From Solen grandis (Eukaryota; Mollusca; Bivalvia; Adapedonta; Solenidae), in the NCBI GenBank assembly GCA_021229015.1, contig CM037777.1, positions 23,172,777 through 23,236,776 on the forward strand: a stretch of DNA of 64,000 nucleotides, in the 5' to 3' direction. The translations under genes were made by a program, and so were the position numbers. Of this stretch, positions 37,230 to 50,557 are shown in pieces. Every line of letters starts with the position of its first letter. The stretch's first letter is position 1. Below the pieces are notes generated by a model that did no database searches, was not told the origin of the DNA, and was given only the letters and a program-made list of their open reading frames with translations.

Positions 37230-39535
37230 ATAAAGGAAAAGAAGCAGCGTATATCATGGCATTCAATATAATAATTAGGGTTTGATATCAAAACTGAGAC
37301 ATTGATAGTGCATGGTAGCATAAACTTGCACAATCATTTTCTTATTTGCTAAATTACAATGTAGAATGACATAGTAAGCAGTGGGAGAAGTTATTGCTAG
37401 TTGATAGAGACATTGGAACAGAGATGTGCGTCTCAGGCAAACATGCAAAAACTGACAAGCAGATGCTCAGAGAGTCCAGGTGTATCAGGAGCCAGATCAC
37501 ACTGAAATTACAGCCAGGAAAGCATTTCTGGGACCTTGATGATAAACCTGAGTGAAACAAACGCACCAAATGGTTGCTAAGGTAAACGTGGAGTTGATAA
37601 TGTGGCTGAAGCATTTGATTGACAGTTGATGTAGGGGTATTTGAGTGTATTGAAGTTAAAGGGGTTTTCTTGTTCCTTTCAAATGTATGCCAGATTAGAG
37701 GAAATTTCTTCAAGACATTGAACAGTGTAAAACTTGGAATATCTACCATGGCTACTAGATATATTTTTTACTTGTGTGGAAAGAAAATGAAAGTTTGATG
37801 GTGTTTAGATAAAGACGATGGGATAGTGATGTTTTGTGTATCGGATTAAATTACTGTTGTTGCTAAGTGAACAACATTGACAACAGCAATGTTGTTTTGT
37901 GGTATGGTGGATAATTTGCCCCATTGGCCTTGGGACAATAAAAGGTAGGTTTTCTTCTGTCCATCCTTCCTTCTATCTTAGAATTTTGTCTTTAATTGAT
38001 TTAAATCACAGTCAATATTAATGTTGCTTAACATACATAATTATATCCACCCATTTTATATTTTTATTTTTCTCTACATTTTTTTTTTTTTTCTTTTAAT
38101 TTCCTTTTTTATAATAATTGTCTACCTTCAAAATATCTTTAATCCCAAAGGAAATAATGATATATATATAGATGATAATTATGTTGTAAATATATTGATA
38201 TATAAATGATTCTAATTTTGAAATAGTCTTAATTATGTTTTAAATCATTTTGAAATTATCTTATTTGATAAATAATTGATATAAGGTATTACTGTTATAA
38301 ACAAATGCAGGTAATATGGGATGATAATCAGTCCATCATCTTTTGACAGTGCTGCTAGTACCTTACTTGGTTGCCGCGTTACATTTGAGTGCATGTTTTA
38401 AAATTGATTGGTGTACATTTTTATCATTTAATAAGAGTTTATCAATTATGAGTTTTTTCCAGTGTTTAAAATCAGAAAATATTTCCCTCACTTTTGTCCG
38501 TATCACTTTTATTTTACTCATTCTTTTTTGTTCCTCTATCTATTGTTCTCTCTCTCGCTCTCTTTCTCTCTTGTCCCCATCTTTCTCTCACATCTCTCTT
38601 TCACTCTCTCTTCCAGTTGCCTTTTGTTTTTCCCACATACAGGAAAATATAAGAACTTCAAAATAATGATAATATAGATTATTAAACATTTGCTGCAAAA
38701 TTTAGGTTGATACACATTTTATTGAGAAAATTTCTTATTCATGAATACGGCATAACCCCTATTATGTGCTGTATGTTTTGTTGCATATATAATTGATGCA
38801 TATCAAAGACAATTGCAACAAAATGGAGCGTATGTATATATAGTCTGCCTTACAGAACATTCGCAACAGTTTTCCCATCCGACACATTTGGTTTGTCAAT
38901 GTTTTACTGTATGTTCATTCTTAATTTTATACAAACATCACAGATTGAAGAACAGTTAATAAAACTTCTCTTTCTTTTTTCTTATTTTCAGTATATCTTT
39001 CTCCATCTGTCAAATCTTTCTCCTTCTTTTATTCTTTCTATTCCTATTTTTCTCTGTATGTCTCATTTTTCTCCTCTTCTCATATTGCAACAAATACTCA
39101 AATCCAATGGGAAAAAAAAGAAAAAAAAAGCAGATCTGAAATATATCTTAATTGAAATTCTCCAATGTTTTCAGATGTCTTCATACTTGAGATGCTTGTT
39201 GAGACACCCCTGTCTCAGTTCACTGTTCCATCTGTCAATCATTAATTTCACCGTGCCCCAACTCACAAGTGCATCTCCCTGATATAACAATCAGTACCAG
39301 TCCCTCTGCTTGCTCTTCTTCACTCATTGATATCTCTAGAGTAGTTTATTCTCAGAAAAGTGTTTGTACTTTTCCCAATGGACAAATGTCAAAAAAAATC
39401 CAAAAAAATAATAATAAACTGTTTTTCAATAAGGCATTTTCAACTACTTTTTTTGCTACAGCATTAACAGATGCTGCTAATACCACTGTTACAAAAAAAA
39501 CTGACTTCTAAATAATGCTATTAATGCTACAACTC
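37230..39535. other. AT-rich non-coding stretch
   Basis: No supported gene. A 131-codon minus-strand open frame (37,354-37,749) is Ser/His/Leu-rich with no motif, and I treat it as chance. TCTC-rich tracts lie at 38,545-38,625. Confidence 0.4.
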
Positions 39536-41190
39536 TGACATCTAAATGCTGCTTCTAATGCTGCAACATTGGCATCTGATGCTGCTACTACTGCTGCAAC
39601 ATTGTGCTACTACTGCTACAACATTAACAGCTGATGCTGCTTCTACTATTGCTACAACATTGACAGCTGTTGACAGCTGATCTGCTACTTCTATTGCTAA
39701 ATGATGCTGCTACTACTTTTGCTACAACATTGACAGCTGATGCTGCTACTACTATTGCTACAACATTGATACTACTACTATTGCTGCAACATTGACAGCT
39801 GATGCTGATACTACTGCTACAACATTGACAGCTGATGCTGATACTTCTATTGCTACAACATTGATGCTGCTACTACTTTTGCTACAACATTGACAGCTGA
39901 TGCTGCTACTACTATTGCTACAACATTGATGCTGCTACTACTTTTGCTACAACATTGACAGCTGATGCTGCTACTACTATTGCTACAACATTGATGCTAC
40001 TACTATTGCTGCAACATTGACAGCTGATGCTGATACTACTGCTACAACATTGACATCTGATGCTGCTACTACTGCTACAACATTGATGCTGCTACTACTT
40101 TTGCTACAACATTGACAGCTGATGCTGCTACTACTATTGCTACAACATTGACATCTGATGCTACTACTATTGCTTCAACATTGACAGCTGATGCTGCCAC
40201 TACTGCTACAACATTGACAGGTGATTATGCAGCTACTACTGCTACAATGCTACAGCATTGACATCTGATGCTGCTACTTATGCTACAACATTGACCCTGA
40301 TGCTGCTACTACTGCTACATCATTTACAGCTGATGCTTCTACTAATGCTACAATTCTCCAACATTGACAACTGGTGCTACTACTGCTGCTACAACATTGA
40401 CACTGATGCTGCTACTCATTCTACAACATTGACAGCTGATGCTGCTACAATTCTACAACATTGACAGCAAGTGCTGCCACTAATGCTACAACATTGACAA
40501 TAATGCTGCTTTAATTGCTACAACATTGAAAGATGCTGCTGCTGCTACTACTGTTACAATTCTACAACATTGACTGCTGGTGCTGCTACTTCTGCTACGA
40601 CATTGACACTGATGCTGCTACTCATTCTACAACACTGACAGCTGATGCTGCTACTAATGCTACAACATGGACATCTGGTGCTGCTACTACTGTTACAACA
40701 TGACAGCTGATGCTGCTACAACACTGACAGCTGATGCTGCTACTAATGCTACAAAATTGACATCTAAATGCTGTCACTATTTCTACAACATTGACACTGA
40801 TGCTGTTACTAGTGCTACAAAGCTGGCATCTAAATGCTGTCACTACTGCTACAACATTGAAGCTGGTGCTGCTACTTATGCTACAAAACTGACATCTAAA
40901 TGCTGTCACTACTGCTACAACATTGAAGCTGGTGCTGCTACTTATGCTACAAAGCTGACATCTAAATGCTGTCACTACTGCTACAACATTGAATCTGGTG
41001 CTGCTACTACTGCTACTTATGCTACAAAATTGCATCTAAATGCTGTCACTACTGCTACAACATTGAAGCTGGTGCTGCTACTTATGCTACAAAACTGACA
41101 TCTAAATGCTGTCACTATTGCTACAACATTGAAGCTGGTGCTGCTACTAATGCTACAAAACTGGCATCTAAATGCTGTAATTAATCTGAC
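39536..41190 (+). repeat. GCT/ACT minisatellite with 66-bp higher-order repeat
   Basis: The basic unit is ACATTGACAGCTGATGCTGC followed by TACTACTGCTACA (33 bp), with variants of 27, 30 and 36 bp differing by whole ACT/GCT triplets. From about 40,735 two diverged 33-bp units alternate as a 66-bp repeat (CTGACATCTAAATGCTGTCA and GAAGCTGGTGCTGCTACTTA types), about six times. Because steps are multiples of three, long frames stay open on both strands (for example 40,667-41,098 +, 40,622-41,035 -). There is no splice or start evidence for translation. Confidence 0.9.
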
Positions 41191-42035
41191 AGCTTTGCTT
41201 TTAAATTATTTTATTCTATTTCTACATACTGTCACCAGTACTACTTCTACCATTATTACTAATATTACTACTACTTCTGCTGTTCCTGCTAGCACTTTTA
41301 CTCATATTTCTACTGCTTAACTATGCAATAATGTGCACATTTACTGCTACTTAACTTCTGATGCTGCTGCTACTACATAGCTAATAAATTAATTACCATG
41401 ATATAAGATGCTATTATAGGTAGTATTCAGACAAATAGAAAAATAAAGTGCAGTTCAATTATTTGGGGTCCAAGTCAAGATAAGTATGTTATGAGTGTTA
41501 GAATGCGTAATTATTAAGTCAACTCATCAAGTAACAAAGTACAAAAACATTGGTGTCTATTGTTTAACTGTTATATTTGCATATATATTATAATGTATAC
41601 AGTGCAATTGTTGATAACATTGTTCTTCCCCTTTTTAAGAAGATTTCCATGAAATTTGAAGAGCCTCTTAACCATGAAGATGGGTGAAACAATGCAGTGG
41701 GTTTCTATACATCATTTAATGTTCTTGAAACACAAGTGCCTGGAAAATTGCATTATCCAGTTTTCCCATTTGGCTAATTACTGATCAGTGTGACCAATTT
41801 ATCTGGATGATTGCAGAGTCTGGTTTAAACATTTTCTAGTCTACAAGTGATTCATCTCACGCCTGCGTTATGTTTCATTAATGTTCTAGATATCAGTCAA
41901 AAGGTACCTAGTTTGAAACCAGCGGCAAACTCAGCATTTTTCACATGTATGGTTTGAATTGGAAAGTTTGCCAATTGCTTACAGATTCTTTGTTTTCAGC
42001 TCCAGATTTTCTCAGGAAAAGATTGTTAAGCTTAC
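41191..42035. other. non-coding stretch
   Basis: ACT-rich remnants of the array persist to about 41,375; nothing else is recognised. Confidence 0.45.
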
Positions 42036-42277
42036 TTAACCCTTTCCCTCATAGAGGACACCATGAAAAGACCTATGCAAACAGCATAAAACCAGATCAG
42101 CCTGCGAGTAACTCGCAGGCTGATCAGGTTTTATGCTGTTCGCTGCTCCTCAGTGGTCTGGAAATGAGGATTTTGTAATTAAATTTGGTAAGATTTAACT
42201 ATGGTTTTCTGCAGATCGGGTTTTATGTGATACCTATTGAGTGCGTCAAAATGAGTCTATATGAGGGAAAGGGTTAA
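42036..42277 (-). mobile_element. TTAA MITE copy 2
   Basis: TTAA at 42,036-42,039 and 42,274-42,277. Inverted relative to copy 1. Carries an intact nested hairpin: AGCATAAAACCAGATCAGCC then TGCGAGT, pairing with ACTCGCA then GGCTGATCAGGTTTTATGCT. Confidence 0.88.
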
Positions 42278-44342
42278 GGCTCTTAGGAAACTAATTACTA
42301 TGAAACAGATATTTCAAGTTGACATGAAATTTCAATGAACATGTGATACATAAATACAGTTACTAATAATGGTCTTATTCCTTTTGATTTATATTTGTGA
42401 ATAATATTATGTAATGAATAAATGTTGTTTTCCCAAGAAAAAAACTAAATATATACATGTACAAGATTGCAAAATTTAGTTTTAAAGTATTTATATATAT
42501 TTACTAAAATTAAATGTCTCTCAAGAAAAAAAAAGAAAAGCTACAAAACTGAATGTATGGATCAAGTCAAATCCTGCATGCACCAGCTAACACTTAGATT
42601 GGCTTACAGTTTTACCTGGAAATTGCTTTTCGTTACATTAAATTTGATCTCAAGGGAATTCTTCCTGCCAAATAGCGATTTCAGAGTTGACTGATTTTCC
42701 TGAAACTTTGTATAGCTTCACAGTATAATTATGATTACTCTGACATAGTATCCTCAACATTTTTTCTGTTTTTTAAAGCAGACGGCATAAGTTTTATTCA
42801 TCTGCTATTATCTTCTGCTGTCTGCTTCTCTTGAACATTCAGATACTCTACTGTAATCTTTCCTCTCTCTCAAGTGTCTGCCAGATTATTTTAATCCAAA
42901 TCAAGGAAAACATTACACTTGGTGCCGGACAATCGCTCAAGAGTAATTATGGGCACAGCATACAAGATGTAGACACCATTCAAAAATACTTCAAAGGTAT
43001 ACCCCCCAGTACAGAACAAAAGCATCTCTCTCAGGTCATGGGATGCCATTTCACATTAGCATCAAACTCTTAAACAAACATTTCCAAGATGCTCGCTTTT
43101 ATATTTTTAACCTTCCGTTCCTTCATTAAGGAAGAGTCCTTCATGCTTCCCAGCTTATCTCCAAACCATGATAACGGTCTGAAGATCTGCTTTGTCCGAG
43201 TGTCTAAATGAATAAACAGTATAACACATTGTGTAAATAAATAAGTGTTTCTGAGCAGACGGAATAAATGAATCCCAGAATCCTTTGGTTTTAATGAAGA
43301 ATTAGGGTCACAGGGATCATTGGTTAAAACCTTTACTACTCAGGGATTCTATAATTTTACATATTTTGTTAAAGCCCATTGCATTCCTGTCCTATTGTGT
43401 CCCTTTGAAAAAAAATAGTTACTTATACTTCTAAGAAAGAACAGTGAATCTTTGTACAAAGATCCATCTCCAGCAAGAGACAGGCTTATCACACTTTTTA
43501 TAGCTGTTCAAGAATTAAGAGTTAACTTGTCATGATTGGGGTCAAAAGTCAAGGTGATGTTGTGGAGTGTTTAACACACCTTCAGTGATAGCTCTGGTTA
43601 TGATAAACTTTTCCGAAGAAGTTATTCAGTGTTTATTACTTTAGAAAAATGTTTATAGACACATTTCAAGGGATTTTTTGTGAATGATAGGAAGTTCTGC
43701 CAATATTTTGTTAACTTTGACTCATAATTAATTTCAGCCAGATAATTGAGGGCAAAGATAACTTGGTCACGTAACACATTCTTTTATATATACATGTACA
43801 TGAACCAAAAACAAAATTTACAGTCTATACCATGATTCATTGACATGATTTTGATTGCCATTTTTTTCTAGTGCAAAATATTATACATATGCATTTATGT
43901 TTAAAAAATTATTCCACAATCAGTAATAATACCGTCATGTAATACTGATTTTATCTCTTTTGACCTCTTGCCTATTGTTTTACAGTTAAAAAAGCAACAA
44001 CATTTATCAAAAAATGATCGTATATTTTCCACATCCTGGGGCCCCGTGGAAAATGCTTCATGAGTGTTCTGTACCCTGACAAAAACTGATACTGCAGATG
44101 ATAACGTTTTTTGTGATCTTATCATGTGATCTAAGCTTGTAGCATGTGCCGGCACAGATTGAGGAAGCTGGTTTTCATTGTTGAGGAATACTTTGAGGTT
44201 TTTATCCCTCTCCCCCACCCACCCCTCATACACAGACCCATTAACCTGATAAATCTAGAAACAAATGGTTTATAGCTTCATCGAAGATCTTGTTCTAGAA
44301 GGCCTTTTGTTTATACTTAGGATATTGTGTAACTTAAAATAT
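42278..44342. other. non-coding stretch
   Basis: No supported gene. The open frames at 42,831-43,073 (+) and 43,901-44,233 (-, 110 codons) have mixed composition but no splice sites or motif. Confidence 0.4.
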
Positions 44343-44620
44343 CCCCTCAGTGGCTGAGTGGAAAAAATGGCATTCAAGTGAGGACAGGGGTTTGATCCCT
44401 GGTCGCAATTTACCCAAGTGGTTAGAAATGGTACTATTTGACTGATTGCCATAGACAGGGTTGCTCCAGGACTGAATTGCCCAGTGATGAGTGTGACAGG
44501 GTTTGGTATCATGCCATTTATGTATGGTATGATATCGCAGTACTACTAAATGATTGCAAAGGTAATAGTGGGACAATCAGACAACCATGTCATGATTTAA
44601 TTGATTGTTTAACAACATAA
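44343..44620 (+). mobile_element. degraded SINE family 1 copy
   Basis: Head CCCCTCAGTGGCTGAGTGG (box A-like) and box B-like GGGGTTTGATCCC, then CCAGGACTGAATTGCCCAG, GGTATCATGCC and GATATCGCAGTACT as in the 17.2-kb copy. The CAAA tail is gone. Confidence 0.7.
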
Positions 44621-45030
44621 AAATTATATAATTTGTATAAATTTTGTACTAAAAATAAATAACTTTGCATATTCTTCTGGAATATGTTCCTTCATTCCTG
44701 CAGTATTATAGAGGAACATAATTTGAGTTTCGTTGTTGACAAAAATCTTATATTAAGATATTTCATGAAACACAGATCTAATCTGGAATATAATTAAATC
44801 CTTCATGTATATTCATGTATAATTATATATATATTTATGATTAAATGATTATTCATTTACTGAATTTTCAAGTAGGTTCTTGTTGGGGTTTTTTTTGCTG
44901 TGCAGACTGTGTAGAATCCGAGCCACAGAATTGTTTAAGCAAACAGGAGACCTTGATCAGACAGCTTCTGGAAGGGTGCTCAGAATATAAGAATAATATA
45001 GACCCAAAATGAAGATTCTTATAATGACAA

Positions 45031-45205
45031 ATGCAAGGACTGGTTCGCCCGGTGTCAGGATAATATGACTGGGTGTGGTACCATGCCACATGTCTATGGG
45101 GTGATACTGCAGTGTGGCACACTATATCTGCCTCAAATAGCCATCGTCTCCAAATGACTGAAAAACTGTCAGTGGGACATTGAACCCAACAAACAAACAA
45201 ACAAA
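45031..45205 (+). mobile_element. 5'-truncated SINE family 1 copy
   Basis: Starts at GCAAGGACTGGTTCGCCCGG in the family body and runs through GGTACCATGCCACATGTCT and AAACTGTCAGTGGGACATT to a (CAAA)n tail at 45,188-45,205. The tRNA head is absent. Confidence 0.8.
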
Positions 45206-45284
45206 ATTTATTTGTGCACGGTGAAATAGTAACTTTCTACTATACAACAAATGAACAATTTGGAAACTTAGGTATATTAAGAAC

Positions 45285-45425
45285 AGAATATGGTCCAGTG
45301 GTAGTGAACTGACTATTGATCCAAATGTTGCAAGTTCAAGCCCTGCTGGAGGGGAGAATATTTCAAGATCTTCCCAGATACAAAGTACTGGTCCAACCCA
45401 GGAACCATCAAGGGGGATTATTGTA
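45285..45425 (+). mobile_element. tRNA-like SINE, family 4
   Basis: TGGTCCAGTGGTAGTGAAC (box A-like) and GCAAGTTCAAGCCC (box B-like), ending ACTGGTCCAACCCAGGAACC. The inverted relative at 49,285-49,445 shares these blocks. Confidence 0.6.
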
Positions 45426-46305
45426 TAACTTCTTTCTTATTTTATTGGTGTAAAACAAATGTTTAATTTTTTTTTAATGTACAAAATCAATATGGCTGCT
45501 GACAGAATTCAACTTAAAAAGAATGATAAAAGAGGTATTAGTTTATGAGATGAGAAACAGAAGCGAGTGATAAACTTAAGGAAAATTTGATAAGAAAAAA
45601 GCAATATTTAAAATGGGAATATTTAATAGCAGAACAGATCCTGGTTGAAGACAAAAAAGTAAGAGGGGGGGGGGGGGGGTAAGGTGGTAAAAATCAATGG
45701 GTGGAGATAATGACTTATCATGCATACACCTGGGTTTCTTTACAAACATGAAAACAAAAGTTTATGGGAAAAAGCCCCTGTTTTTATGGCCATCCAAGCA
45801 TTTTTTAACATGATTTACTTGGAATTTCCTTTTAGCTCTGTACACCTGAATGCCTGGAGGTCATATTTCAAAATAAACATGCTCTGGAAACACAGGTTCA
45901 GGTGTCTTGTAATATATAACTGCATCTGTTGTTGTTGTCTTAGTTTGAAAGATGGTGCAAATATTTGTTGACTTAGCAGTGATTACTTCTTTACAATGCA
46001 GATTTGGTCTGAAATTTATGTAAAAACAGCTTTTTCCATTCCATTTTTAAATTGATTGGTAAAAAAACAATTTTTGGCTATAAAAATTAATGCTTACCCA
46101 TAATAAAACTTGTTACAGCAAAAGATGATCTCTTATAAGATGACAACATTTTATCATGTGATTAAGAACAAGGTCTAGCTGAAGGTCATTGAAAGGTTGT
46201 TTTTTTTTTGTGTTTTTTTTTCTTAATAAAACTGCTTCTATTTCACGGATTATGAGCAAACTGACTCAAATAATCCACCAACTTTAATCAGTGCTGTGTA
46301 ATACC
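45426..46305. other. non-coding stretch
   Basis: A G15 tract lies at about 45,665. The open frame at 45,720-45,971 has no supporting signal. Confidence 0.4.
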
Positions 46306-46565
46306 TTAACCCTTTCCCTCATATAGACTCATTTTGACGCACTCAATAGGTACCACATAAAGCCTGATCTGCAGAAAACCACAGTTAAACCTTACCAAAT
46401 TTAATTATAACGTCCTCATTTCCAGACCACTGAGGAGCAGCGAACAGCATAAAACCTGATCAGCCTGCGAGTTACTCGCAGGCTGAGAGTTACTCGCAGG
46501 CTGATCTGGTTTTATGCTGTTCGCATAGGTCTTTTCATGGTTTCCTCTATGAGGGAAAGGGTTAA
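46306..46565 (+). mobile_element. TTAA MITE copy 3, internal duplication
   Basis: TTAA at 46,306-46,309 and 46,562-46,565. Same orientation as copy 1. At 260 bp it is longer than its relatives because GAGTTACTCGCAGGCTGA is duplicated head-to-tail at the tip of the internal hairpin. Confidence 0.88.
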
Positions 46566-48897
46566 ATACTTTCAGGCTAATTTCATCATTCTTGTTCTCT
46601 GATAAAAAAAATACCCAAATATTTTATTTCTTTTCAAATATTGTTAGTGATAAAGGCAATAATTTATGTCAGTTTAGTCCCATACTTGGGTATTCGATAA
46701 ATCAAGAATGATGGAATGGGTTTAATTCTACCTAATTCAAGAACTTAAGTATTACTTGGCATTTAGTATTGTTCTTGGAATTTAAGCCAAGTCTGGTTCT
46801 CTGTTTCCTCTGCTCTTTAAGATGAAAAGATATCACTGTTAAACCTTTTCAAACTGAGAATAATTACCACCAGTCTGATCAAGCTTTTCAGTAGTCAAGG
46901 ATAGTGTAAAGGATGGTATCAAAGTGTTAAAAAGACTACATACTGTTGAAGTGCTGTCTGAAGTGGTAGTCGTGGAAACATAAGAGGTAGTACGTGAAAT
47001 ATCAATCTTATCTTTCACCGTCCCAGCTGGTGGTGGCTCATTACGGTAATGATCGCCTAGGAAACAATGATTGATATGGTGAATGGGGTCAAGGTCATGA
47101 TGAGGTCAAGGTTGTTTACATTCACAGCACACAGGGTGAAGATTGATATCCCAGAGCCAGTTCTGCACTATTTATCATACTTTGAGTGTACTTAACTGAG
47201 GTTGAAAAATGTTGGAAGAGATTGATTACTGTATTTGAAGAATTTAGGCCCTTTAAGTGAGGTTAATGTTTATGATCTTGAGCAAATGCTCGGGACCCCT
47301 ACCACCCTGTCTACAAAAGTTTTATTATTGATTTGATGTATGCTTTTGTGAATGTATGTGAGATATTATATAAGAATGAAAAAATAGCTAGCTCCTTTGG
47401 CGGGGACAGGGGAATCCAGTTAGATTGCTGTCAGGAGGACCTGTCAGTCTGGAAATCAATTGTAACTGCTGCTGTGAGCAACAAAGACCAGCTGTGGCAG
47501 TCTACAGATGCTATTCAAGAAATTCTAACTTACTTCCGAATCAGGATTTTTTTTTTTTTGACTTGTGTTAGCCTTGTAATATAACCTGAGGTAGGATAGC
47601 TGACAAGGATATCTTTCTTGAGCCTTTGTGAAATAGGTACTTCACAAAATCAGTCTATCTGATGGTGTTTTATTGATGCCAGCGGGGAAGAGTCCGATAA
47701 AAATCTCTGTGTTGCAGTCGGCTGAAATAAAGATGCATTTTATAGTCCAGAGATTAAGATTGTCTTCATCGTTCTTCAGGAAGGAGTTTAAGACAAATCC
47801 CAAATTGCATTTATGTGGCTGATGTGTATGCACCAGTCCATAGAGACAAAATCAGCATCACTTGTATTGGAGGCAATTTGGTTTGAGCGTCCATTTTGGG
47901 AGCGAAAGGTCATGGGTTCTATCTGTCTTGGCCTGCACATGGTTCTGGTATAACATCAGTTCTTTGAACATGGCATACAATAGTATTTCAAGGACTGGTT
48001 GGCATGGTGACAGGAAAATATGACAGGGTGCAGTGTCTTGCCTTTATAAGATGGTAAGGCCTGCCTAGTTGGATCAGGTTTAGCTCAGGTTGCCTTTTGG
48101 TTCACTACCATTGGTAGATAACCATGGTTACTTTTACTTCCAATATTACCTGCAATGTTCGCAGTCGGACCTGGGATTAAACCATTTGAAAGTGTTATTA
48201 TAAGGGTTTCTTATTTAGAATCCCAAACTTTTGGTGCACAACTTAGAATCTACCTGGAAAATTACCTAAATAGTAGCCTGTGATTTACATTCACTGTTAG
48301 CCAGGATGTATACAGTCTGCAACTCATTTATAACTTAAAGTTGAAATTGTAGCACTATAAAACCTATTCAGGCTTTGAAATGGATTCAATCTTTACTGGC
48401 TTCTCAGTGGTCTACAGAAAAGTGCAGTATCTTATGCTTAAATCGGGGTTTGCAAGAGAGGCTGTAATTTAACAAGCGTTTTATGACCTGGAGGACTTAG
48501 CATGATTCCCAGCTATATCTAAGGATCAAACCTTCACAGCTTGACATTGATGAGAGAACCAGCAGTCTATCTCCATCTTGATTTGAGGGAAATGCCCAGG
48601 CTTTGACCTTTTATTCTACATCTTAAAATTAGATATAAAGTGAAACATAGACACTCTAATATTCAGACTACTGAGTTCTCAAAAATACTTCAGTAGAATT
48701 CTCAATTTTAAATATCATGCGCAAATTCCTTTTGAATCATAATATTATGGGAACATGATTCCTTTTAATACATTACCTCATATAGATTTGTTTTGTATCT
48801 CTGGAAGACGGAGAAGACTCAGGTCAGGCATCTCCAGAAAATTCCATTGTTTTATATACTATTTAAAGTTCAGTAAATTAATATTCATCAGCTTTTT
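46566..48897. other. non-coding stretch
   Basis: No supported gene. A degraded SINE lies at 47,865-48,065 (listed separately). The 83-codon open frame at 47,333-47,584 has no recognised motif. Confidence 0.4.
47865..48065 (+). mobile_element. degraded SINE family 1 copy
   Basis: Head-like GGGAGCGAAAGGTCATGGGT (box B region decayed), then TTTCAAGGACTGGTTGGC, TGACAGGAAAATATGACAGG and GTGTCTTGCC, in family order. Confidence 0.55.
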
Positions 48898-49174
48898 GTG
48901 TCACCTGCTGTAGGCAGAGATGACACATAGGGAACATCTTCTTTCTTTTTGTCTGTCCATCCGTCTGTCTGCACAGCCAGATTGGAGTAAAGCACTATCT
49001 AATGGTAAACAGAACAAAAGAGAAAAATAGATTTTATTTTGTAACAAGAGAATAAAAAGACAAAAGAAATGGCCCCTAACTCCAATCCAGCCGCATGTCC
49101 GTCTGTCTGTCCGTCACACTTTTTCTGTCACACTTCAGCAGGTGACACATGTGTTCCAGAGAACACCCTTTGTT
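48898..49174 (+). mobile_element. pearl / Helentron-like short element, family D
   Basis: GTGTCACCTGCTG (48,898-48,910) is matched by CAGCAGGTGACAC (49,136-49,148). GTCTGTCC..TCCGTCTGTC microsatellite stretches lie near both ends. Two bases after the right repeat is a perfect hairpin GTGTTC-CAGA-GAACAC (49,151-49,166), then CCTTTGTT. There is no tandem core. Confidence 0.75.
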
Positions 49175-49284
49175 AAACATGGGGCCAGGTGATGGGTGAA
49201 TGTAAACAGTATGAAACCAGAGTAACCAGCAGGCTGATCAGGTTTTATCTGAACTTATTCATTTTACGTCGATAGGAAAACAGG
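49175..49284. other. short unassigned spacer
   Basis: AACAGTATGAAACCAGA..AGCAGGCTGATCAGGTTTTATCTGAA near 49,206-49,255 resembles the internal hairpin of the TTAA MITE, in degraded form. Confidence 0.35.
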
Positions 49285-49445
49285 TTCTAGAACAGAAACT
49301 CGGGTATCCACCTTGACAGTTCCTGGGTTGGACCAGTATTTTAATCTGGAAGGTCAAGAAAAATTCTTGTCCCCAGTTGGTTTCAAACCCAAAACCTTTT
49401 ACTCCATTGTCATGTTCACCACCAATGGACACACAACTAGAACAC
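49285..49445 (-). mobile_element. tRNA-like SINE, family 4
   Basis: On the minus strand: TCCATTGGTGGTGAACATGAC, TTGGGTTTGAAACC (box B-like), and ACTGGTCCAACCCAGGAAC, in the same order as at 45,285-45,425. Confidence 0.6.
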
Positions 49446-50557
49446 TGTAGAGGCCACATTTTTGGCCTAACCTTCATGTAACTTGGTCAGAAATTGTTTG
49501 CCTTCATGAAATCTTGAATGAGTTCAAAACTGGGTCATGTGGGGTCAAAAAGAAGGTCACCAGGTTAGCCCTCTTGTTAGAGAAATTATGATACATACGC
49601 TGATTATGTTTCTAATTCCTCAGTAAAATAGTGTAAATTGGGTAATTTATTTTGCCATGCCAATGTTCTGAAAATGCGACCTACTTAGAATTATACTTGA
49701 TGCATTAGTTAACATAATCAAATCACTTGAACATTCCAGCATGTCCTGTATATGTGCTTGTCTAAAACCAGGAGTTTTGTGAAAATTAGCAAGACAAAAA
49801 AAAGTGAAATACATATGAATAGACCTCAATTTATGCTTATCGTACGTGACTAAAAACTTCACAATACATGCACCGTGCATGCAGGCATACATGATACGCA
49901 CGGGCATCCATATTAACCACCTGCAGTGTTCCTACAGCTCATAAATAATCTAGGCTCTGAATTTCAAAGCATTTTTCCCTCGTAACTCAATTCAACTGGC
50001 AGTATTTCAGCCAGAAGAAATCCGCATAGATTTTGTTCCTAATTGCCGCCACCCTGTAAATTAAATCTTGTTATTGCTTCATTAAAAAGCATACAAGTAT
50101 GATTTAATTAACTACCCAAAATATCCGATTCGTCTTTTTCACTACTAATAAACATAAATTGTCAGAGCCCTATTTTGTTGTGAGATAAAACTAATGAAAG
50201 ATATTTCCCAGCGGATGGAAATGTTCAGGGTATTATGGGGTATTTACAGAGGATATGTATGAATGTTTACCTTGGCTCTGACATTTCTTGGGCCCAATCA
50301 AGATGGCAAATCATCTGAGATTTCTTGTTAAATTTCTAGAGTTTGTCCAGAGATTGTCTATGAAGATTTCTGTGTGTTATTTGTTTGGTGTAGCGTCTCA
50401 TCAACAGAATTTCAGAGCTTTGCATGTCCGCATGAGATTCATTGCTGACTCACTAAAATATGTTTCTTGTTATATACAAAAGTGTAGATCCAATACCAGT
50501 ATATATGATTTATTTATCAGATGTGCGATAGGAAGAGTTGGCGACAATAAAATCAAA
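49446..50557. other. non-coding stretch
   Basis: No gene recognised. The 94-codon open frame at 50,288-50,572 runs into the next MITE and is not supported. Confidence 0.4.

Noticed and set aside
37354..37749. 131-codon minus-strand open frame
   Set aside because: Ser/His/Leu-rich, no motif, no splice signals, no paired exon; length is possible by chance in 64 kb on six frames.
40622..41098. 137- and 143-codon open frames on opposite strands
   Set aside because: Both are translations of the same 33/66-bp minisatellite.
39536..41190. CRISPR-like array of regularly spaced repeats
   Set aside because: Units are contiguous tandem repeats without unique spacers in a eukaryotic genome.
43901..44233. 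110-codon minus-strand open frame with ordinary composition
   Set aside because: No acceptor or donor on the minus strand and no recognised domain; would need expression data.
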